Assembly: GCF_006439025.1 (NCBI RefSeq)
Contig: NZ_RCYZ01000010.1
Location: 62,001 to 126,000 of the forward strand
Source of the DNA: Hymenobacter nivis
GTDB lineage: Bacteria > Bacteroidota > Bacteroidia > Cytophagales > Hymenobacteraceae
Length of the DNA: 64,000 bases
Reading direction: 5' to 3'
Shown here one piece after another: positions 8,094-16,354 of the stretch (position 1 is the stretch's first letter; the number at the start of each line of letters is the position of its first letter). A program made the translations under genes and the position numbers. The notes under the pieces are model-generated. The model had not been told where the DNA came from. It saw only the letters and a list, made by a program, of their open reading frames with translations, and did not search any database.

Positions 8094-10403
8094 ATGCTGA
8101 AACCACTTGCCGCCGTTGCCGGCCTCTTTTTGCTGGCGGCCGGGGCCCCCGCCGCCTTGGCGCAGGGCCCCACCACTGCCGCCGCCAACCAAGACCTTGC
8201 CCAATGGGTGAACCCCATCATCGGCACCGACTCCAAGCCCAGCCTGTCGAACGGCAACACGTACCCGGCCATTTGCCGGCCCTGGGGCATGAACTTCTGG
8301 ATGCCGCAGACCGGCAAAATGGGCGACGGCTGGGCCTACCAGTACAGCGCCGACAAGCTCCGCGGCTTCAAGCAGACGCACCAGCCCTCGCCGTGGATGA
8401 ACGACTACGGCCAGTTTGCCATCATGCCCACCACGGGCAAGCGCGTGTTTGAGGAAAACGCGCGCGCCAGCTGGTACTCGCACAAGGCCGAGGTGGCCGA
8501 GCCCAACTACTACCGCGTGTACCTGGCCGACTACGACGTGACGACGGAAATTGCGCCCACCGAGCGGGCGGCCCGCTTCCGCTTCACGTTTCCGAAAACC
8601 GACAGCGCCTACGTCGTGATTGACGCCCTTGACAAGGGCTCCTATGTGAAGGTGGTGCCCGGGCAGCGCAAGGTCATCGGCTACACCACCCGCAACAGCG
8701 GTGGCGTGCCCAAAAACTTCAAGAACTACTTCGTGGTGGAGTTCGACCACGAATTTGCCAGCACGGCCCTGTACCAAGACAAAGTGGCGGCCGCATCGGG
8801 CGTGCTCGAAATCACGGCCAACCACGCGGGGGCCGTCGTGGGCTTCAAAACCCGCAAGGGCGAGCGGGTGAACGCCCGCGTGGCGTCCTCGTTCATCAGC
8901 CCCGAGCAGGCCGAGCTGAACCTGAAAGAGATTGGCGACCACGACCTGGAAGCCGTGCGCCAGGAAGGCCGCGCGGCCTGGAACCAGGTCCTGGGCCGCG
9001 TCGAGGCCGAAGGCGGCACCGCCGACCAGCGCCGCACATTCTACTCGTGCCTGTACCGGGCGCTGCTGTTTCCGCGCAAGCTCTACGAGGTGGACGCAGC
9101 CGGTAAAACCGTGCACTACAGCCCCTTTAACGGCCAGACGCTGCCGGGCTACATGTACACCGACACTGGGTTTTGGGACACGTTCCGGGCCCTGTTTCCC
9201 TTCCTGAACCTGCTCTACCCCGAGGTGAACGCCGAGATCCAGCAGGGCCTGGCCAACGATTTCCGCGAGAGCGGCTGGCTGCCCGAGTGGGCCAGCCCGG
9301 GCCTGCGCAGCGTGATGGTGGGCAACAACTCGGCCTCGGTGGTGGCCGACGCCTACCTCAAGGGCATCCGCGGGCAGGACATGGAAGTGCTTTACCAGGC
9401 CCTGGTGCACGGCGCCAACAACGAGGGGCCCCTGGATGCGGTGGGCCGCCGCGGCGTGCAGTACTACAACAAGCTGGGCTACGTGCCCTACGACGTCAAA
9501 ATCAAGGAAAACGCGGCCCGCACCTTGGAGTACGCCTACGACGACTTCGCCATCTACCAGCTGGCCAAGGCGCTGAAGCGGCCCAAAAAGGAGATTGACT
9601 TGTACGCCAAGCGCAGCCAGAACTACCGCAAGCTTTTCGACAAGGAGAGTGGCCTGATGCGCGGCAAAAACCAGGACGGCACCTTCCAGAAGCCCTTCAG
9701 CCCCTTTAAGTGGGGCGACGCCTTCACCGAGGGCAACAGCTTGCACTACACCTGGTCGGTGTTCCACGACGTGCAGGGCCTGGTGGACTTGATGGGCGGC
9801 AAGCAGAAATTCGTGGCCACCCTGGACACGGTGTTCACGCTGCCGCCAGTGTTCGACGATTCGTACTACGGCGGCACGATCCACGAAATCCGGGAGATGC
9901 AGATTGCGGGCATGGGTAACTACGCCCACGGCAACCAGCCCATCCAGCACATGATTTACCTCTACAACTACGCCGGCCAGCCCTGGAAAACCCAGTACTG
10001 GGCCCGCGAGGTGATGAACCGCCTGTACCTGCCCACCGCCGACGGCTACTGCGGCGACGAGGACAACGGCCAAACGTCGGCCTGGTACGTGTTTTCGGCC
10101 ATGGGCTTCTACCCTGTGTGCCCCGCCACCGACCAGTACGTGCTGGGGGCCCCGCTCTTCCCCAAAACCACCCTGCACCTACCCACGGGTAAGGACATTG
10201 TGCTGAACGCGCCCAAGAACTCGGACGCCAACCGCTACGTGAACGCGCTGACCGTGAACGGCAAACCCTACGACAAGAACTGGCTCAGCCACGAAGAACT
10301 GCTGAAGGGCGCCGTGCTGGACTTTGACATGAGCGCCACGCCCAACAAGCAGCGTGGCACGTCGCCGGACGCCGCGCCGTATTCTTTTTCCAAAGCCAAG
10401 TAG
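8094..10403 (+). CDS. GH92 alpha-mannosidase, complete
   Basis: Second family 92 alpha-mannosidase, full length at 769 residues. The ATG at 8094 begins a signal peptide ending near ALAQ (residue 24). The N-terminal beta-sandwich opens with WVNPIIGTDSKPSLSNGNTYP, the GH92 signature in the variant lacking the GGHGH seen in the first copy. The catalytic (alpha/alpha)6 domain has YTDTGFWDTFRALFPFLNL, GWLPEWASPGLR, MVGNNSASVVADAYLKG, GNQPIQHMIYLYNYAGQPWKTQ and CGDEDNGQTSAWYVFSAMGFYPV. The last is a strongly conserved GH92 block. It lies 109 bp after the protease gene and 178 bp before GH125, with a REP-like inverted repeat in that second gap. Likely periplasmic. The sequence differences from the 1-1820 enzyme suggest a different linkage preference. 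Confidence 0.95.
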   Translation: MLKPLAAVAGLFLLAAGAPAALAQGPTTAAANQDLAQWVNPIIGTDSKPSLSNGNTYPAICRPWGMNFWMPQTGKMGDGWAYQYSADKLRGFKQTHQPSPWMNDYGQFAIMPTTGKRVFEENARASWYSHKAEVAEPNYYRVYLADYDVTTEIAPTERAARFRFTFPKTDSAYVVIDALDKGSYVKVVPGQRKVIGYTTRNSGGVPKNFKNYFVVEFDHEFASTALYQDKVAAASGVLEITANHAGAVVGFKTRKGERVNARVASSFISPEQAELNLKEIGDHDLEAVRQEGRAAWNQVLGRVEAEGGTADQRRTFYSCLYRALLFPRKLYEVDAAGKTVHYSPFNGQTLPGYMYTDTGFWDTFRALFPFLNLLYPEVNAEIQQGLANDFRESGWLPEWASPGLRSVMVGNNSASVVADAYLKGIRGQDMEVLYQALVHGANNEGPLDAVGRRGVQYYNKLGYVPYDVKIKENAARTLEYAYDDFAIYQLAKALKRPKKEIDLYAKRSQNYRKLFDKESGLMRGKNQDGTFQKPFSPFKWGDAFTEGNSLHYTWSVFHDVQGLVDLMGGKQKFVATLDTVFTLPPVFDDSYYGGTIHEIREMQIAGMGNYAHGNQPIQHMIYLYNYAGQPWKTQYWAREVMNRLYLPTADGYCGDEDNGQTSAWYVFSAMGFYPVCPATDQYVLGAPLFPKTTLHLPTGKDIVLNAPKNSDANRYVNALTVNGKPYDKNWLSHEELLKGAVLDFDMSATPNKQRGTSPDAAPYSFSKAK

Positions 10404-10404
10404 C

Positions 10405-10560
10405 CATTTGTAGCGTGGACTTTAGCTGCGCTGACCTTCGGTTGTAGTCCGCGGCTCTCGCTTCGTCCTACCAGTAATCGCAAGAATTATTGGGCAGCGA
10501 CCGTGCAGAGCCGCGGACTACAACCGAAGGTCAGCGCAGCTAAAGTCCGCGCTACAATTG
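10405..10560. repeat. REP-like long inverted repeat, GTAGCGTGGACT family
   Basis: Arms 10405-10458 and 10507-10560 are complementary over 54 nt with two mismatches and enclose a 48-nt loop. The arm contains GTAGCGTGGACT near its outer end, identical to the outer end of the inverted repeat at 48499-48590. It fills most of the gap between GH92 and GH125 and is followed by a short echo of its end (GCGCTACAAT) at 10560-10569. No transposase is nearby, so I class it as a REP or MITE-like non-autonomous repeat. Confidence 0.75.
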
Positions 10561-10581
10561 CGCTACAATCAACTTCCCTTT

Positions 10582-12000
10582 ATGAACCGCAGAGCCTTCT
10601 TACAAGCTTCTACGCTGCTGACCGGCAGCGCTTTTCTCACGCAGTATTCCTTCGCCGCGGGGGCCCCGGCGTTTCCGGTGGTGCGGCCCGCGGCGGCCCA
10701 GCGCCGGTTCAAGAGCCGCGCGGTGGAAGCGGCCATTGCCGAATTCAAGAAAAAAGTAAAGGACCCGGAGCTGGGCTGGCTGTTCGAGAACTGCTTCCCG
10801 AGCACGCTCGACACCACCGTGACCTACGCCGCGCGCAACGGCCGGCCCGACACGTACGTCATCACCGGCGACATCGACGCCATGTGGCTGCGCGACAGCT
10901 CGGCCCAGGTGTGGCCCTACTTGCAGCTGATTGACAAAGACGCCGATCTGCGCCAGCTGGTGGCTGGCGTGATTAACCGCCAGACGCGCTGCGTCATCAA
11001 GGACCCCTACGCCAACGCGTTTTACGGCGACGACACGAAGGTGGGCGAGTGGAAAACCGACCAAACCGCCATGCAGGCCGGCGTGCACGAGCGCAAGTGG
11101 GAAATCGACTCGCTCTGCTACCCCATCCGCCTGGCCTACCACTACTGGAAAAAAACCAACGACGCCGCGCCCTTCGACGCGCAGTGGCAAAAAGCCGTGC
11201 AGGCCACGCTACAAACCTTCCGGGCCCAGCAGCGCAAGGACGCCCTGGGGCCCTATCACTTCCAGCGCAACACCACCAACGCCACCGACACCCAGCCCAT
11301 GAAGGGCTACGGCTACCCGGTGCGGCCGGTGGGGCTCATCTGCTCGGCGTTTCGGCCCAGCGACGACGCCACGCTCTACTCCTTCCTGGTGCCCAGCAAC
11401 TTCTTCGCCGTGACCAGCTTGCGCCAGGCCGCCGAGATGATGACCGCCCTGGCCAAGGACGCCAAAACCGCCGGCGAGCTGGGGGCCCTGGCTGACGAGG
11501 TGGAGGGCGCCTTGCGCAAATACGCAGTGGTGGACCACCCCCAGCACGGCAAAATTTACGCCTACGAAGTGGACGGCTTCGGCAGCCAGGTGCTGATGGA
11601 CGACGCCAACGTGCCCAGCCTGGTGGCCCTGCCCTACCTGGGGGCCCTGCCCGCCACCGACCCCGTCTACCAGAACACGCGCAAGTTCCTGCTCTCCACC
11701 GCCAACCCGTTCTTCTTCAAGGGCACCGCGGCCGAGGGCATCGGGGGCCCCCACGTGGGGCAGGACATGATCTGGCCCATCGCCATCACCACCCGCGGCC
11801 TCACCAGCACCGACGACGCCGAAATCCGGGCCTGCGTGCAAAGCCTCAAGGCCACCCACGCCGGCACGGGCTACATGCACGAGTCGTTCCACAAAGACGA
11901 CCCCAAGAAATTTACCCGCTCGTGGTTTGCCTGGGCCAATACCATATTTGGCGAATTCCTCTGGAAAGTGTACCAGGAAAAGCCGCAGCTGCTGGCCTAG
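10582..12000 (+). CDS. GH125 exo-alpha-1,6-mannosidase
   Basis: Family 125 glycoside hydrolase (formerly DUF1237, metal-independent inverting alpha-1,6-mannosidase), 472 residues. The ATG at 10582 begins MNRRAFLQASTLLTGSAF, a Tat-type export signal (NRRAFL). The (alpha/alpha)6 barrel shows the family motif DIDAMWLRDSSAQVWPYL near residue 97, then ANAFYGDD, DGFGSQVLMDDANVPSLVALPYLG and GIGGPHVGQDMIWPIAITTRGLTS. The C-terminal block GTGYMHESFHKDDPKKFTRS is also conserved in the family. It complements the two GH92 enzymes by removing alpha-1,6-linked mannose once side branches are trimmed. This combination is what makes the locus read as a mannan or high-mannose N-glycan system. Confidence 0.93.
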   Translation: MNRRAFLQASTLLTGSAFLTQYSFAAGAPAFPVVRPAAAQRRFKSRAVEAAIAEFKKKVKDPELGWLFENCFPSTLDTTVTYAARNGRPDTYVITGDIDAMWLRDSSAQVWPYLQLIDKDADLRQLVAGVINRQTRCVIKDPYANAFYGDDTKVGEWKTDQTAMQAGVHERKWEIDSLCYPIRLAYHYWKKTNDAAPFDAQWQKAVQATLQTFRAQQRKDALGPYHFQRNTTNATDTQPMKGYGYPVRPVGLICSAFRPSDDATLYSFLVPSNFFAVTSLRQAAEMMTALAKDAKTAGELGALADEVEGALRKYAVVDHPQHGKIYAYEVDGFGSQVLMDDANVPSLVALPYLGALPATDPVYQNTRKFLLSTANPFFFKGTAAEGIGGPHVGQDMIWPIAITTRGLTSTDDAEIRACVQSLKATHAGTGYMHESFHKDDPKKFTRSWFAWANTIFGEFLWKVYQEKPQLLA

Positions 12001-12109
12001 GGCCCACGCCCACCACTTAATCGGCTTTCACAAACGGGCCGGCGCTGTAAATAGCGCCGGCCCGTTGCGTTTAGGGCCCCAGTGGCGCCGGGCAGGCGTT
12101 CTTTGCAAC

Positions 12110-12742
12110 ATGAAGCAGCTGTTACTAACCGTCTTTTTCTGCAGCGCGGCGTCGGCGGCAGTGGCCCAGCCCACTGCCGAGCAGGCTAATTATTACGCCC
12201 GCCCAACCAAGGTTCGGTTCGGGGCAAAGGTGGGCCTGAACCTGTCGAATACTGACTTTAACCGCGGCTTCCCGGCGCCGGCCGTACCCGTCGAAACCAG
12301 TTGGCGGCCCGGGTTTGCAGCTGGTTTCACGTTGCAAGTGCCCGTGGGGCAGCGGGGCCTTTCGGTGCAGCAGGAGTACCTGTTTTCGCAGCTCGGCGGC
12401 CGGGTGTCGGCCACGGGCACCACCTACACGCTGCGCTACTTGTCGCTGCCGCTGCTGCTCAAGTACGGCGTTTCGCGGCGCCTGGCAGTGCTGGCGGGGC
12501 CCCAGGCCGATTTATTAATTCAAGCCAATCAGCAAGTTGGCGGCACCACCACCGACATTACGCACGACACCGAGGAACGCAGTGTTGGGGCTACGGCGGG
12601 CCTCGAATACTTCCTGGGGCCCCGCCTGAGCGTCACGGCCCGCTACGTGCACGGCCTCAACCACGTGGGCCTGGGCCAGCGCTCGGCCGTCACCGAATTC
12701 AAGTTTGAAGCCGTGCAGCTGAGCGCCGACGTGAAGTTTTAA
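12110..12742 (+). CDS. PorT-like outer-membrane beta-barrel protein
   Basis: Small predicted outer-membrane beta-barrel protein of 210 residues. The ATG at 12110 opens a signal peptide (MKQLLLTVFFCSAASAAVAQ). The mature part begins with the pattern seen in PorT-family proteins, RFGAKVGLNLSN, followed by alternating amphipathic strands (GFAAGFTLQVPVG, YTLRYLSLPLLLKYGV, SVGATAGLEYFLGPRLSVTARYVHGL) and a final VQLSADVKF with the terminal Phe typical of barrel proteins. A TTCTTTG element lies only a few bases before the start and may be a -7 box with a very short leader. It is the last gene of the mannan run, but no direct link to glycan uptake can be shown. Confidence 0.75.
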   Translation: MKQLLLTVFFCSAASAAVAQPTAEQANYYARPTKVRFGAKVGLNLSNTDFNRGFPAPAVPVETSWRPGFAAGFTLQVPVGQRGLSVQQEYLFSQLGGRVSATGTTYTLRYLSLPLLLKYGVSRRLAVLAGPQADLLIQANQQVGGTTTDITHDTEERSVGATAGLEYFLGPRLSVTARYVHGLNHVGLGQRSAVTEFKFEAVQLSADVKF

Positions 12743-12821
12743 TAATTACTGTTTCGGAATTTATTCAGACCGTCATAGTGGTTATCACAAAACTTTATGC
12801 TGCGCATGCTGCGCATTTAGC

Positions 12822-12885
12822 AGAGACGAAGCATCTTACCCGCAGCAGTAAATAATTAGCGGAGCAGGCAAGATGCTTCGTCTCT
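12822..12885. repeat. Inverted repeat with AGAGACGAAGCATCTT arms
   Basis: Arms AGAGACGAAGCATCTT (12822-12837) and its exact complement (12870-12885) enclose a loop containing CCGCAGCAGTAA. The stretch 12830-12851 matches the complement of 40111-40132 at 20 of 22 positions, so this and the 40051-40161 element belong to one dispersed family. Flanking sequence is also weakly repetitive (GCTGCGCATGCTGCGCAT at 12799-12816). It sits in the 190-bp gap before the helicase gene. Confidence 0.7.
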
Positions 12886-12932
12886 ACCCGTTGCACAGCA
12901 TGACCGTTTGTATTAATTAAAATAATTTCTAA

Positions 12933-15900
12933 GTGAGCACCCCGGCCGCGTCCCCCTCCTTCCGCATTTATTCTTCCTCAGCCGGCTCGGGCAAAACCTA
13001 CCAGCTCACCAAAGAGTACCTCACCCTCGCCCTCAGCTCCGAAGACCCCGCGTACTTCAAGCGCGTGCTGGCCATCACCTTCACCCGCGACGCGGCCGGT
13101 GAGATGAAGGAGCGCATTGTGGGGGCCCTGCGCCGCTTTGCTTACCCCGAAGCCGGCGCCAAGCCCGACGCGCTGCTGACCGACGTGGCCGCCGCCCTGG
13201 GCTTGGGCCCCGACGCGGTGCGGCGCCGGGCGGCGGCCACGTTCCGGCTCGTGCTCTACCACTATGCTGATTTTGCGGTGAGCACCATCGACGCCTTTGT
13301 GCAGCGCATCGTCACGGCCTTCACCCGCGAGCTGGATTTGCCGGCCAGCTTTGAAGTAGAACTCGACACCGACAGCGTGCTGCAAAGCGCCGTGGCCGCC
13401 CTGCTCGACAAGGTGAACCGCAACGCCGACACCCGGCTGCTCTCGGCCACGCTGGCCGACTACGCCCTGGGCCGCGCCGACGAGGGCAAGAGCTGGAGCC
13501 GCCTGCCCGAGGAGCTGGCCACCTTCGGCCGGGCCCTGTTCAACGAAACCGTGCAGGAGGCCGTGACGGAGCTGGGCAAGCTGAATTTAGCCGATTTCCG
13601 GCGCATTGACAAGGAATTGCGGGCCCGGCGGCTCGAAATCGAAGCCGCTTTCACCCAGGCCCAGGAGGCCGCCGTGGCCGTGCTCGACGAGGCCGGGGCC
13701 CTGGAGGGCGACTTTTACCAGGGCAAGCGCGGCATTTTTGGCTACGTGCAGAAGGGCACCGAGCTGCTGGCCCCCGGCGCGGGCCCCAACAGCTACGTAC
13801 AGGCTACGCTGGCCGACGACAAGTGGTACAGCGGCAAAATAAAGACCCCCGCCGACCGCGCCCGCGTCGACGCCGTGAAGGAGCCATTGCGGCAATTGGT
13901 AACGGCGCTCGACACGCTGCGGGCTAATTATTTGCCGAACTACGTTTTGCTCACGGCCATGCAGCCGTATTTATTTCACGCTTCGCTGCTGAGCGAATTA
14001 AATAAATTGGTGGAGCAAATCAGCCGCGAACGAAACGTAGTATTAATTTCCGAATTCAACCGCCGCATTGCCGCCATTGTGCTCACCGAGCCGGTGCCGT
14101 TTTTGTACGAGCGGCTGGGCGAGAAATACGAGCATTTATTAATCGACGAGTTCCAGGACACGTCGGTGCTGCAGTGGAACAACCTGCTGCCGCTGGTGGA
14201 AAACACGCTTGCCAACGGCTTCGACAGCCTGGCCGTTGGCGACGCCAAGCAATCCATTTACCGCTGGCGGGGCGGCGAGATGGAGCAGATTTTGCGCCTG
14301 CACCAGGGCAACACGGGGCCCCTGGCCGACCGCGCCCGCGAGCCCGAAATGCGCGAATTGCTGCGCCTGCGCTACGAAACCGTGGAGCCCGCGCTGAAGG
14401 CCGAAGCCTTGCAAATTAATTACCGCTCGGCGCGCGAAATCATTGAGTTTAATAATTCCTTTTTCGCAGCCGTAAGCGCGCGCCACGCTGAGCTGCCGCT
14501 CGTGCAGGGCATTTATGACGCGCACTTTGGGCAGCAAGTGCCCGCCGGGGCCCCCAGTAGCCAGCCGGGGCACGTCGAATTATTATTCACCCAAAAAGAC
14601 GCGCCGGCCCAACAGTACGACGCCGCGGCGGGCGCCCACACCGGCGCGCCGCTGCCCGGCCACGCCCCCGGCGCCACCCTCACCTACGAGGAAAGCACCT
14701 GCTACCTGGCCCTGGCCCTAGTGGAGCAGGCCCTGGCCGACGGCTACGCGCTGGCCGACGTGGCGGTGCTGTGCCGCACGCGCCAGGCCAGCAAGATCAT
14801 GGCCAAGTTCCTGAAAGAGCGCGGCTACGCCATCATTTCGGCCGACTCGCTGGCGCTGGAATTTGCCGAAGTGGTGAACCTGCTGATTAGCATTTTCCGG
14901 GTGCTGCACCAGCCGGCCGACACGCTGGCCCGCGCCGAGGCGTTGCTGCTCGTGGACAAAGTGGTGCGGCAGGAAGCGCCCACCCCGGCCCGCGTGCGCC
15001 ACCTGGCCAGCATCGCCAACGAGAAGCACGTGCGGCCGTTTTTCGACGAGCTGCGGGCCCTGGGCTACGACGTGCAGGAGGACGAAACCGGCAACCTGGG
15101 CCTCTACGAGTTGGCCGAGCGGCTCATCGACCTCTTTGGCCTGCTGGGGCGCAACGGCGAGAGCGACTACCTGTTCCGCTTCCTCGACCTGACGCTGGAA
15201 TTCAGCCTGCGCCACGGCAACAACCTGGGCAACTTCTTGGCCGACTGGGAGAGCCGCAAGGGCCGCGTGAGCATCAACGCACCGGGCGGCCGGGCGGCCA
15301 TCACCATCACCACCGTGCACAAGGCCAAGGGCTTGGCCTACGGCGTGGTCATCGTGCCCTTTGCCGACTGGAGCCTGGAGCCGCACCGCAATACGCTGTT
15401 GTGGGGCCACCTGGCCGATGCCGAAAAACCGATGGCCGGCCTGCCCGAGGTGGCCGTGGTGGGCCTGAACGCCACCCTGCAGCAAACGGCGCTGGGCCCC
15501 CAATACGCCGAGGAACGCGAAAAAACCTTCCTCGAAGGGCTGAACACGCTGTACGTGGCCTTCACCCGGCCCCGGCACCGGCTGTACGTGCTCAGCAAGC
15601 GGCCCGAAACCAAAAAAGCTGCCAAGGCCGCCCCGGAAACCGAGGAGCTGGGGACCCCGCTGCCCGCGGCCCGCACCGTGGCCGACCTGTTGCACGGCTA
15701 TGTGCAGGGCCGGGGCCAGTGGCAAGACGAGCAAGTGGCGTTTGTGCTATCCCAAGGCGCCGACGCGCCGGCGCTGGCCGGGGGCCCCGCGCCGGCCGCC
15801 CGCACCTACGCCCTCACTAACCTGGGGGCCGCGCCCTGGGAGGAGCGCCTGCAGCTGCGCCGCCACGCCACCACGGTGTTCGACTTTGACGAGCAGCAGC

Positions 15901-16334
15901 GGCTGAGCGAGTGGAACCGCAAGCTGCACTACGGCCTGCGCCGCCTGGTGGCCGCGGCCGACGTGCCCCGCGTGGCCGGGCAGCTCGTGGCCGAGGGCAT
16001 CATCAGCGCCAAGGAGCGCGACGAGCTGGCCGCCCGCCTGGGCCGCGTGGTGGCCGACCCGCGCCTGGCGCCCTACTTCGCCGAGCACTTGAGCGTGGAA
16101 ACGGAGCGCGAAATCTTACTCGGCGGCGTGCAGGTGCGCCCCTACCGGCCCGACCGCGTGGTGCTGGACCGCACGGGCCGCCGCGTAACGCTGCTCGATT
16201 TCCGGCTGCCGCCGCCGCAGTACGCCCACCGCCAGGCCCTGCGCAACTACGCCACGCTGTTTGAGCAGCTGGGCTACGAGCAGGTGCGGGGCATTATCTA
16301 TTACTTCCAAACCGAGGAAATCGTGACGGTTTAG
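12933..16334 (+). CDS. UvrD/RecB-type ATP-dependent helicase (AddA-like), degenerate nuclease tail
   Basis: Superfamily 1A helicase of the AddA/RecB type, 1133 residues, expected to act in double-strand-break processing. Start is GTG at 12933; no in-frame ATG lies upstream before a stop, and the protein begins right at the helicase core. Motif I is SSSAGSGKTYQLT (Lys21), motif II is DEFQDTS near residue 405, then GDAKQSIYRWRGGE near 436, TTVHKAKGLAYGVVIVP, and motif VI LNTLYVAFTRPRHRLYVLS. The C-terminus retains the shape of a RecB-family nuclease (PDRVVL near 1073, LLDFRLP near 1088, then a Gln- and Tyr-bearing helix), but the usual DYK lysine reads Arg. No addB or recC partner is adjacent. 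Whether it still cuts DNA is doubtful. Confidence 0.9.
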   Translation: MSTPAASPSFRIYSSSAGSGKTYQLTKEYLTLALSSEDPAYFKRVLAITFTRDAAGEMKERIVGALRRFAYPEAGAKPDALLTDVAAALGLGPDAVRRRAAATFRLVLYHYADFAVSTIDAFVQRIVTAFTRELDLPASFEVELDTDSVLQSAVAALLDKVNRNADTRLLSATLADYALGRADEGKSWSRLPEELATFGRALFNETVQEAVTELGKLNLADFRRIDKELRARRLEIEAAFTQAQEAAVAVLDEAGALEGDFYQGKRGIFGYVQKGTELLAPGAGPNSYVQATLADDKWYSGKIKTPADRARVDAVKEPLRQLVTALDTLRANYLPNYVLLTAMQPYLFHASLLSELNKLVEQISRERNVVLISEFNRRIAAIVLTEPVPFLYERLGEKYEHLLIDEFQDTSVLQWNNLLPLVENTLANGFDSLAVGDAKQSIYRWRGGEMEQILRLHQGNTGPLADRAREPEMRELLRLRYETVEPALKAEALQINYRSAREIIEFNNSFFAAVSARHAELPLVQGIYDAHFGQQVPAGAPSSQPGHVELLFTQKDAPAQQYDAAAGAHTGAPLPGHAPGATLTYEESTCYLALALVEQALADGYALADVAVLCRTRQASKIMAKFLKERGYAIISADSLALEFAEVVNLLISIFRVLHQPADTLARAEALLLVDKVVRQEAPTPARVRHLASIANEKHVRPFFDELRALGYDVQEDETGNLGLYELAERLIDLFGLLGRNGESDYLFRFLDLTLEFSLRHGNNLGNFLADWESRKGRVSINAPGGRAAITITTVHKAKGLAYGVVIVPFADWSLEPHRNTLLWGHLADAEKPMAGLPEVAVVGLNATLQQTALGPQYAEEREKTFLEGLNTLYVAFTRPRHRLYVLSKRPETKKAAKAAPETEELGTPLPAARTVADLLHGYVQGRGQWQDEQVAFVLSQGADAPALAGGPAPAARTYALTNLGAAPWEERLQLRRHATTVFDFDEQQRLSEWNRKLHYGLRRLVAAADVPRVAGQLVAEGIISAKERDELAARLGRVVADPRLAPYFAEHLSVETEREILLGGVQVRPYRPDRVVLDRTGRRVTLLDFRLPPPQYAHRQALRNYATLFEQLGYEQVRGIIYYFQTEEIVTV

Positions 16335-16354
16335 GGCCCCGGGCGAGTGCCTAG

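Noticed and set aside
7686..10178. An 830-codon frame antisense to the protease and GH92 genes
   Set aside because: The frame crosses two good genes on the other strand and has no recognisable motif.
10405..10560. Insertion sequence
   Set aside because: Long inverted arms are present but there is no transposase and no target duplication that I could see.
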